Shown here one piece after another: positions 24,384 through 30,881 of a stretch of 30,881 bases of DNA. Every line of letters starts with the position of its first letter. Position 1 is the first letter of the stretch. This DNA is from Candidatus Accumulibacter vicinus. Lineage in GTDB: Bacteria > Pseudomonadota > Gammaproteobacteria > Burkholderiales > Rhodocyclaceae. The notes under the pieces are model-generated. The model was not told the origin of the DNA. It saw only the letters and a list, made by a program, of their open reading frames with translations, and ran no database searches. Location: the NCBI GenBank assembly GCA_002425405.1, contig DIME01000100.1, forward strand, positions 16,157 through 47,037. Direction: 5' to 3'. The position numbers and the translations under genes are program-made.

Positions 24384-25888
24384 GGACCGATCTCCTTGAC
24401 AGGTTTCCTCGATCGCAGCCACCAGTTGGCCAGCATGCCATAGGACATGACGATGATCATCGGCAGCAGCGAGGCGAAAGCAATCAGGCCGAAACCGTCG
24501 ATCATCGGGTCGCGACCCGGCGTTCGCTCGGCCAGCCCGACACCGAGTGCGGTCACCAGCGGCACGGTCACCGTCGAGGTGGTCACGCCACCGCAGTCAT
24601 AGGCGATCGGCACGATGAAGTCGGGGGCAAATCTGGTCATCGCCAGCACCAGCAGGTAGCCGGGAATCAGCCAGTAGGCGATGTTCGTGCCGTCGATGAT
24701 GCGTGCGCAGCCGATGACGATGCCGATGCCCACCCCCACCGAGACCAGAAAGCGTAGCCAGAACCCCTTGAGCTGCCCGAGGCTGACCTCATCGGCCTTG
24801 ATCGACAGTGCGATCAGCGCCGGCTCGGCCATGGTCGTTGCAAAACCGATCAGGAAGCCGTAGAGGTAGACCGCCCACATCGGTACGCCGTCGCGCATCA
24901 GACCACGGGTCATCTCGTCGCCCAACGGAAAGAGACCGACCTGCAGCCCCTCGTCGAACATGAACAGGCCGACGGCCACCAGCACCATGCCGACCGCCAG
25001 GCCCCTGGGATCGGCCAGCGGACGGCGCAGGATGACGAAGCTCGAAAACAGCACGACGGCGATGATCGGCAGCAGGTTCCTGACCATGATCAGAAAATCG
25101 ATCAGCATCTCGAGTGCCGCATACTGATGCTGATCGTCGCTCGGCATCATCACCACCGACGTGCCGGCCGCGGCGGGAACAAAGAACAGGATGCCGTAGA
25201 GCTGAATGATGATCATCGGCGCCAGCGCACCGAAGGCGATCAGACCAAAACCGTCGAGCAGCGGATTGCGTCCGCGGATGCTGGTCGCCAGACCCACCCC
25301 AAGCGCGGTCAGCAGCGGTGCGGTGACCGTCGAGGCGACGACGCCGCCGGAATCGAAGGCCAGGCCGACCAGTTGCGGCGGCGAGAAAATGGTCAGGACG
25401 ATGACCAGAAGATAACCCGGAATCAGGTAATTGCCGATCGAGTGGCCGAGGACGATACGCCAGACGCCGACCACTACTGCAATGCCGACGCCGAGCGCCG
25501 CCACCATGCGCAGCGTCAGCGCCCCCATGCTGCCTCCCGAGACCGCCTCCGCCTTGTAGGCGACGGCCATCAGCGCCGGCTCGGCGGCCACCGAAGCAAA
25601 ACTGACGAAAAAGGCAAAGAAGACCAGCCAGAGAAACGAGCCGCGCCGGGCAAAGTCGAAAGCCATCGTCTCGCCGGCCGGAAAGATCGCCGCGTCGAGC
25701 CCCTTGACGAAGAGCGCCAGGCCGAGGAGAACGACGGCAAAGCCGCCGATCAGCGCCGCCGGACTGTCGGGCATGCGCTGGATGAAAAACACCTGGAACA
25801 GGACGACCACGATCAGTGTGGGTGCCAGGTCGCGTGCTGCCTCGTGCAGGAGCTCGCGGATGACGCGAAACAGCGAGCCGAGCCCCAT
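24380..25888 (-). CDS. DUF1538 integral membrane protein with tandem internal duplication
   Basis: This 502-residue protein has about 12 or more hydrophobic segments and consists of two homologous halves offset by about 251 residues. Repeated landmarks are AEPAL (103 and 354), LIPGYLLV (about 155 and 407), D-[SC]-GGV..STVT.PL.TALG (179 and 431) and DGFGLIAF followed by PMII. The glycine- and threonine-rich DxGGV..STVT hairpins in both halves look like substrate-site loops of a pseudo-symmetric transporter. The family is annotated only as DUF1538; transport is my inference. ATG 25888 is preceded by GGAG at five bases and is preferred over GTG 25921. The gene leads an operon with PII-like, CBS and hypothetical genes and is divergent from trkH. 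Confidence 0.9.
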   Translation of the reverse strand: MGLGSLFRVIRELLHEAARDLAPTLIVVVLFQVFFIQRMPDSPAALIGGFAVVLLGLALFVKGLDAAIFPAGETMAFDFARRGSFLWLVFFAFFVSFASVAAEPALMAVAYKAEAVSGGSMGALTLRMVAALGVGIAVVVGVWRIVLGHSIGNYLIPGYLLVIVLTIFSPPQLVGLAFDSGGVVASTVTAPLLTALGVGLATSIRGRNPLLDGFGLIAFGALAPMIIIQLYGILFFVPAAAGTSVVMMPSDDQHQYAALEMLIDFLIMVRNLLPIIAVVLFSSFVILRRPLADPRGLAVGMVLVAVGLFMFDEGLQVGLFPLGDEMTRGLMRDGVPMWAVYLYGFLIGFATTMAEPALIALSIKADEVSLGQLKGFWLRFLVSVGVGIGIVIGCARIIDGTNIAYWLIPGYLLVLAMTRFAPDFIVPIAYDCGGVTTSTVTVPLVTALGVGLAERTPGRDPMIDGFGLIAFASLLPMIIVMSYGMLANWWLRSRKPVKEIGP

Positions 25889-26386
25889 CCTAACTCCGGC
25901 AACCGGCACGACGAGGCGCACAAGCCGGCATGTCCGAGAGCGCCGATCGCCAAGTCATCGGTTGCGCAACATCGAGCGGATCAGTCGTTCTGGGCATGGA
26001 CCCGGATGATGCCGCAAGTTCGCCGGTGCCGCAAGTCCCTGCAAAAAAAAGCAAAAAAATCACTCCGACATGGCGCGCGAGCACAGCAGCTCGCGCACCG
26101 CCGGTCGTCAACCGTCGCCGGAGGACGGCAGCGCTGCCACAAGGCCGCCACAGGCATGCCATGGCGTCCCGCGCGACCGGTTCCCGATTGACGGTGGCAG
26201 ACCGGAAAGGCCATACTCCTGTCCGCATCATCAACGGTTCTCGCGCTGCAGGCGTACGGCCCCGGATCGCGGGCCTGCGGTTGTGCTGCACTTGTCGCCG
26301 ACATCGACGATCGCAGCTGGCGTTGCTGCGCTGCCGGTCCCGCAGCCGGAACCACGTTCTGTCGTTCTTCACGGCAAGGCCTGTCC
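25889..26386. promoter_or_regulatory. 498-base divergent region between DUF1538 operon and trkH
   Basis: No convincing gene is seen. It must contain promoters in both directions, but I cannot assign good hexamers. It holds an A8-GC-A7 tract at 26043-26059, unusual in this GC-rich sequence. Close by is a perfect 8-bp inverted repeat, GCGCGAGC (26075-26082) and GCTCGCGC (26089-26096), with a 6-base loop. On the minus strand this hairpin is followed about 15 bases later by the two T-tracts. The pair could be a regulator site, or a terminator-like element for minus-strand transcription. Confidence 0.4.
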
Positions 26387-27847
26387 ATGATCGACCGCTT
26401 CGCGCCCGTGGTCTACATTCTCGGCATCCTGATCGTCGGCTTCGGCGTGCTGATGCTGCTCCCGCTCGGCGTGTCGTGGGTGGCCGATGACGGCGCGCAC
26501 AGTGCCTACGACGAGGCCGTCCTGATCACCATTGCCACCGGCGGCGCGCTGACCTTCGCCGTGCGCCACCGGCGACGCGAGATGCGTGTGCGCGAGAGCT
26601 TCCTGCTGGTCGCGCTGATCTGGTCGCTGCTGCCGGCTTTCGGCGCCCTGCCGCTGTACCTGCACATCCGCGAACTGTCGTGGACCGACGCCTACTTCGA
26701 AGCCGTTTCGGGATTGACGGCAACCGGCGCGACGGTTCTTTCCGGTCTCGACCACTTGCCGCTGTCGATCAATTTCTGGCGTACCTTCATGCACTGGGTC
26801 GGCGGGCTCGGCGTCGTCGTTTTGGCGGTGGCGATCCTGCCGCTGCTCGGCTTCGGTGGCCGCAGCATGCTCAAGGCGGAAACGCCAGGTCCGATGAAGG
26901 AGAACAAGATCACACCGCGCCTGACCGAAACCGCCAAGGGCCTGTGGGTGGTGTATGTGATCCTGACGGTCGCCTGCGGCTTCAGCCTGTACCACGCCGG
27001 GATGATGCCGTGGGACGCGATGATGCACGCCTTCTCGGTCATGGGCCTCGGCGGCTTCTCGACCAAGGACGCCAGCCTCGGCCATTTCAACAGCCTCGAG
27101 ATCGAGCTCGTCGTCATCCTCTTCGCGCTGCTCGCCGGCATCAACTACAGCACGCACTTCCTCGCGCTGGCAAAGAGATCGCTGCGCGCGTATCGCTTCG
27201 ACGTCGAAGCGCACTATTTCCTCGGTTTCCTCGCGCTCAGCAGCCTTGGGCTGACGCTTTACCTGCTGCCGGACGACATCTACGGCGATTTTCTGACCAC
27301 TTTCCGCTATGTCGCCTTCCACTCGGTGTCGCTCGCCACCTCGCTCGGCTTCGCCACCACCGATTATGCGCAGTGGCCGCTGTTCGCACAGTTGTGGGTC
27401 CTCTTCCTCGGCAGCTTCGTCGCCTGCTCGGGATCGGCCGGCGGCGGCATCAAGATGATCCGCGCGGTGATTCTCTACAAACAGGTGTTCCGCGAACTGA
27501 TGCGGGCGATGCACCCGCACGGCCTGCAGAGCGTGCGTTTCGGGACGGGCGTCGTATCCGACCACGTGCTGCACTCGGTCCTTGGCTTTTTCTTCATCTA
27601 CGTCGTCTCGATCGTCCTGTTGACACTGCTGATGATCGCCACCCGGCTCGATGTCATCACCGCCTTCTCGGCCGTCGTCGCCTGCCTCAACAATACCGGT
27701 CCCGGCCTCAACCTCGTCGGCCCGGCGACGACCTACGCCGTGCTCAGCGATTTCCAGACCTGGATCTGCACCTGGGCGATGCTGCTCGGCCGACTCGAGA
27801 TCTTCACGCTGCTGGTCCTGCTGATGCCGGCTTTCTGGCGGCCTTGA
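26387..27847 (+). CDS. trkH: TrkH family potassium uptake protein
   Basis: TrkH/KtrB proteins form the K+-conducting subunit of Trk uptake systems in the inner membrane. The 486-residue product has four repeated pore-loop units with filter-like segments TATGATVL (about 116), SVMGLGGFS (about 221), SLATSLGFAT (about 318) and CLNNTGPGL (about 431). Length matches TrkH of E. coli (483). The ATG 26387 has only a weak AAGG upstream. The usual regulator TrkA is not in this window, so either it is elsewhere or a neighbouring sensor acts. It is divergent from the DUF1538 operon and convergent with the CNNM pair. Expression context with CBS and PII-like proteins suggests a cluster for ion balance. Confidence 0.95.
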   Translation: MIDRFAPVVYILGILIVGFGVLMLLPLGVSWVADDGAHSAYDEAVLITIATGGALTFAVRHRRREMRVRESFLLVALIWSLLPAFGALPLYLHIRELSWTDAYFEAVSGLTATGATVLSGLDHLPLSINFWRTFMHWVGGLGVVVLAVAILPLLGFGGRSMLKAETPGPMKENKITPRLTETAKGLWVVYVILTVACGFSLYHAGMMPWDAMMHAFSVMGLGGFSTKDASLGHFNSLEIELVVILFALLAGINYSTHFLALAKRSLRAYRFDVEAHYFLGFLALSSLGLTLYLLPDDIYGDFLTTFRYVAFHSVSLATSLGFATTDYAQWPLFAQLWVLFLGSFVACSGSAGGGIKMIRAVILYKQVFRELMRAMHPHGLQSVRFGTGVVSDHVLHSVLGFFFIYVVSIVLLTLLMIATRLDVITAFSAVVACLNNTGPGLNLVGPATTYAVLSDFQTWICTWAMLLGRLEIFTLLVLLMPAFWRP

Positions 27848-27866
27848 AGGCACGGCAAAGGGGCCT

Positions 27867-27888
27867 GGCGCCGTCGGCAGGCGGCGCC
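27867..27888. terminator. GC-rich inverted repeat between convergent trkH and CNNM genes
   Basis: GGCGCCG (27867-27873) and CGGCGCC (27882-27888) form a perfect 7-bp stem with an 8-base loop in the 65-base gap between two convergent stop codons. There is no U-tract on either side, so termination is inferred from position. Confidence 0.35.
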
Positions 27889-27912
27889 GGCATGCTCGGA
27901 CACACCCCCTTG

Positions 27913-29160
27913 CTACCAGCGAATCTGGACCTCCTGAATCACCTGCGGTGTCGCGCGCTGGATGGTGAACCGGATACCTTCGACTTCGATCGTCTTGCCG
28001 GGCGCGGGAATCTCGCGCGCATACTCGAGCAGGAAGCCCGAGAGTGTGTCGTAGCCACCTTGGCCGGGCAGCTTCAGGCCCAGTTTTTCGTTGAGCATCG
28101 CCGGGTCGGCGCGGGCGCTGACCAGGTAGTCATGGTGGCCAAGTTTCTTCAGCCATTCGGCGGGTTTTTCCTGCCGGTCGTATTCGTCCTGGATGTCTTC
28201 GACCACGTCCTCGATGATGTCCTCGATGGTGACGATCCCCTCGGCGCCGCCAAACTCGTCCATCACCACGGCCATCGCGTCGCCGTCCTTGCGCAGTTCG
28301 ACGAGCATCGCCTCGGCGCTCTTGCTGGCCGGCACGTAGCGCGTCGGGCTGATGAAGGGCTCGATCGACGCCGATTCGTCTACCCCCAGCAGATCCATGC
28401 TGTTCAGCACGCCAATCACCCGGTCGATGCGTTCATCATAGACCGGCAGACGGACGTGCGAGCACTCTACCGCCAGGCGCACCGCTTCTCCGACCGTTGC
28501 GCGCTTCTCGATGGCATTCACGTCGATCAGCGGCACCATTACCTTGTAGACTGTCGTTTCGGAAAAATTGAACATGCGCCGGATCATCGTCTTTTCGATC
28601 TGCTGGATGTCGCCCCCTTCCTGCGGCGGCATCTGTACCATGCTCTGGATCTGCTCGCGCAGGGTAAAGGGGTTATGTTCTTCTCTCGCGCCCGCGAGGC
28701 GCGAGAGAAGCTTTGAAAGGGTCACGAAGAAGATCAGGATCGGCCAGAATACGATCGAAAAGAAGCGCAGGATGTAAATCACGTAAGGCGTGATCGTATC
28801 GGCGCGCTGCTGAAAGACGCTTTTCGGGACGATCTCGCCGAACACCCAGATCAGCGGCGCAACCAGGATGACCGCCAGCCAGCTTCCCGCCTCACCGAAC
28901 AGTTCGATCATCAGCGCGGTGGCGATTGTCGAATTGGCTACCACCGCGATATTGGTGCCGACCAGTGTCGTAGACAGCAACCATTCCGGCCGCTTCTCGA
29001 TCATTTCAAGCGCCAGACGCGCGCCACGCGAGCCTTTGGCGGCATCGTGACGCAGTTTCATTCGGTCGGCGCTGACGACGCCGAGTTCGGAACCCGAGAA
29101 GAAGCCCTCGGCGATCAGGCAGATGACCATCAGCAGGGCCGTGATCAAGATATCAGGCAC
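27913..29160 (-). CDS. CNNM/CorC-type membrane protein, downstream paralogue
   Basis: This 415-residue member of the DUF21-CBS-CorC_HlyC family has a DUF21 membrane domain at about 1-150 (CLIAEGFFSGSELGVVSADR), a CBS pair at about 205-320 (YKVMVPLIDVNAI, HVRLPVYDER, VVMDEFGGAEGIVTIEDI) and a C-terminal CorC domain at about 340-410. Ion specificity is unknown; homologues act in Mg2+, Co2+ or Na+ handling. The start is GTG 29160, immediately after the TAA of the upstream paralogue. Its ribosome site GGAGG lies inside the last codons of that gene. Translation is therefore coupled and the two proteins may form a heteromer. Confidence 0.92.
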   Translation of the reverse strand: MPDILITALLMVICLIAEGFFSGSELGVVSADRMKLRHDAAKGSRGARLALEMIEKRPEWLLSTTLVGTNIAVVANSTIATALMIELFGEAGSWLAVILVAPLIWVFGEIVPKSVFQQRADTITPYVIYILRFFSIVFWPILIFFVTLSKLLSRLAGAREEHNPFTLREQIQSMVQMPPQEGGDIQQIEKTMIRRMFNFSETTVYKVMVPLIDVNAIEKRATVGEAVRLAVECSHVRLPVYDERIDRVIGVLNSMDLLGVDESASIEPFISPTRYVPASKSAEAMLVELRKDGDAMAVVMDEFGGAEGIVTIEDIIEDVVEDIQDEYDRQEKPAEWLKKLGHHDYLVSARADPAMLNEKLGLKLPGQGGYDTLSGFLLEYAREIPAPGKTIEVEGIRFTIQRATPQVIQEVQIRW

Positions 29161-30564
29161 TTACAGCCCCTCCCGTTTCTCGACGTTCTGGGTCGCAGCA
29201 TCGGTCGGCACGTTCGCCGGCACCACGGTGGCTTCGCTGTCCGCGGTCGACGACACCTGCGCACCGACTTCATCGCTCGCCAAGCCCTCGATCACCGCCG
29301 GCAGGCGCTCGACCAGCACTTGCGTGATGCGGTTGTGCTCGATGGCTTCGACGGTAAACCTCAGACCACAGAGGTCAATGGCAGCACCACTGACCGGCAG
29401 CTCCCCAAAGGCTTCGAGGAGTGCTCCGGAAAGGGTCTCTACCTCTTCGCTCTCGATCTTCACTGCGAACTGCTGATTGAAATCATCCAGCGCCATGCTG
29501 GTATCGATCAGACGGCGGCCATCGGCCAGTTCGCTCACCAGATGACTGCTCATCACATCGCTGTCGGAAGGACTGGCGATTTCGCCGAAGACGCACTCGA
29601 GCAGGTCTTCCATCGTTACCAGCCCGGTGACGCCCCCGTACTCGTCGACGACCAGGGCAAAGGACAGCTTGCGCTGACGAAAGGTATGGAACAGCTCGAC
29701 CGCCGGCTTTGATTCGGGGAAAAAATGCGGTTGCCGCAGCAGCTTGCGGAAGCCCTGCGGATCACGTTCCAGCCGGGCGAGATCGACACCGAGCAGGTCG
29801 CGAGCGTATAGAATTCCCAGAATGGCATCGCGGCGCCCCTTGTACACCGGGTAGCGTGACTGTCGGGTCGCCTTGATCTGTGCCAGCAACTCTGCCACCG
29901 GCAAATCCGCCGACAGGAACTGGATGTCCGAACGCGGGCGCATGAGGTCGCGCAGGGTCTTGTTGCCGAAGTCGAAGATTTTCTCGATGTACTGCGCTTC
30001 CTGGCTGTCGAGGGCGCCTTCGCCGACAGCATCGTGCACCAGCGTGCGGATCATGTCTTCGGTGACCAGGTTGCCCTGCGAACGCTGCTTGCCGACGATC
30101 AGGGTGATGAAGAAATCGGCAATGTAGCGGATCACTTCGCGCAGCGGCGTGATCAGGCTAGCGACGAGGGCGATTGGCCGGCACTCGAAGTTGGCAAACG
30201 CAACGTTATTGCGTATCGCCAGCACTTTCGGCGTGATCTCGCCGAACAGCAGCAGGATCGGCACCATCACCAGCAGGTTGATCATCTCGTTCTCGGCGCC
30301 GAACAGGTGGATGACCATCGCCGCCGAGATCACCGACGCCGAGACATTGACAAACTCGTTGCCGATCAGGATGGTGACGATCAGTCGCCGCGGTTCGCTG
30401 CGCAGGCGTTCAATGAGTTCGATGCGCGGATTCTTCGCCGCGCGCATCTGGTCGAGCTGGAAAGAACTCAGCGAGAACAGAGAGGTCTCGGTGCTCGAAA
30501 AGAAGCCCGAGAATCCCAGCAGAATGACGAAGATGATCAATTCGATCCATAGTGCGGGGTCCAT
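29161..30564 (-). CDS. CNNM/CorC-type membrane protein, upstream paralogue
   Basis: This 467-residue protein has the same DUF21, CBS pair and CorC domain order. The DUF21 part (about 1-150) begins MDPALWIELIIFVILLGFSG and has FFSSTETSLFSLS and FGEITPKVLAIRNN. The CBS pair is at about 200-320 (LRDLMRPRSDIQFL, QSRYPVYKGR, LVVDEYGGVTGLVTMEDL). The CorC domain follows at about 345-425, then a 40-residue low-complexity acidic/Thr tail. I choose ATG 30564, which has GGGAG seven bases ahead. A longer frame with TTG at 30708 would run through the promoter described below and add a non-conserved Arg-rich stretch. Together with the downstream gene it forms a two-gene operon. A third member of the family is at 4547-6004. 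Confidence 0.92.
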   Translation of the reverse strand: MDPALWIELIIFVILLGFSGFFSSTETSLFSLSSFQLDQMRAAKNPRIELIERLRSEPRRLIVTILIGNEFVNVSASVISAAMVIHLFGAENEMINLLVMVPILLLFGEITPKVLAIRNNVAFANFECRPIALVASLITPLREVIRYIADFFITLIVGKQRSQGNLVTEDMIRTLVHDAVGEGALDSQEAQYIEKIFDFGNKTLRDLMRPRSDIQFLSADLPVAELLAQIKATRQSRYPVYKGRRDAILGILYARDLLGVDLARLERDPQGFRKLLRQPHFFPESKPAVELFHTFRQRKLSFALVVDEYGGVTGLVTMEDLLECVFGEIASPSDSDVMSSHLVSELADGRRLIDTSMALDDFNQQFAVKIESEEVETLSGALLEAFGELPVSGAAIDLCGLRFTVEAIEHNRITQVLVERLPAVIEGLASDEVGAQVSSTADSEATVVPANVPTDAATQNVEKREGL

Positions 30565-30679
30565 TTCCCAACTCCCAATATCATGATCATGAAGCATGAC
30601 GGATGCTTCCCGGCAAGCGGTGTCGAAGGCGACGACTTGCCGACTGAGGCGGGTGTTGGCCCGACCCGCAAAGCGACTC

Positions 30680-30708
30680 ATTCTGCGATGACGTGATGCA
30701 ATAGTCAA
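30680..30708 (-). promoter_or_regulatory. Sigma70-like promoter of the CNNM gene pair
   Basis: On the minus strand TTGACT (-35, plus positions 30703-30708) and CAGAAT (-10, 30680-30685) are separated by exactly 17 bases. The -35 matches consensus at five of six positions and the -10 at four of six. The start of transcription would be near 30673, leaving a leader of about 110 bases before ATG 30564. This also argues against the longer reading frame. Confidence 0.6.
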
Positions 30709-30881
30709 ATGCTATTCGCTTCGACGCTGCAACCGGAGCGCAACGCAGGTGCGGACACGAAGCGGCGACACGCGCTGTCGTGCCAGTGTCCCGTCAGTCG
30801 CCGGAACCGGTCTCGACAGCGCTTGCACTCGCTCATGCACTGGTGTATTCAGGGCGTGTCAGTAACCATCCCCCGGCAAAG

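Noticed and set aside
26070..26390. 106-codon plus-strand frame upstream of trkH
   Set aside because: Arg/Pro/Ser-rich translation, no ribosome site, and its end runs into the trkH start; it is more likely leader DNA.
26680..28716. Open frame of 678 codons on the plus strand overlapping trkH and the opposite CNNM gene
   Set aside because: It joins a shifted reading of trkH with an antisense reading of the CNNM gene and has Arg-rich, non-membrane composition.

Overview
The window looks like a chromosomal segment of a GC-rich betaproteobacterium, most likely of the Rhodocyclales/Candidatus Accumulibacter kind. This rests on protein style, on the gene order apbC(mrp)-dcd-Orn/Lys/Arg decarboxylase, on a short-form HisG next to hisD, and on an acs gene beside a VC_2705-type sodium/solute symporter set. 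The taxon is an inference; no rRNA or other marker is present. No tRNA, rRNA, CRISPR array, insertion sequence or phage gene was seen.

Left part (1-8279): the 3' end of apbC, then dcd (dCTP deaminase) interrupted in frame by a 377-residue intein carrying an HNH homing endonuclease (854-1984), then a PLP-dependent Orn/Lys/Arg decarboxylase. A CNNM/CorC-type membrane protein on the minus strand converges on the decarboxylase with overlapping stop codons. hisG and hisD follow as an ATGA-coupled pair. The intein is the clearest mobile or unusual element in the window.

Middle part (8298-20661): a minus-strand acetate module. It reads acs, then a cNMP/CBS/DUF294 nucleotidyltransferase-like regulator, a DEDDh exonuclease-like protein, the large symporter subunit and the small DUF4212 subunit. 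Together these would import acetate (or a similar carboxylate), activate it to acetyl-CoA and sense the state of the cell. On the plus strand come a UPF0114 membrane protein, class I fumarase, a RidA-family protein, glutamate racemase (murI) and an AI-2E family permease.

Right part (20765-30881): a dense group of ion-transport and ligand-sensing genes. One block is an ArsB/NhaD-type permease coupled to a CBS-pair protein. A second block is a tandem-duplicated DUF1538 membrane protein, a PII-like protein coupled to it by ATGA, a second CBS-pair protein and an unknown protein. Next are a TrkH potassium channel subunit without TrkA, and two adjacent CNNM/CorC paralogues expressed from a good sigma70-like promoter. 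The DUF1538/PII/CBS block is the best candidate for a poorly described membrane system: a transporter of unknown substrate with two separate nucleotide-sensing partners.

Several start codons were moved downstream of the longest open frame because a clear Shine-Dalgarno sequence marks an internal start. These cases are noted in the entries.
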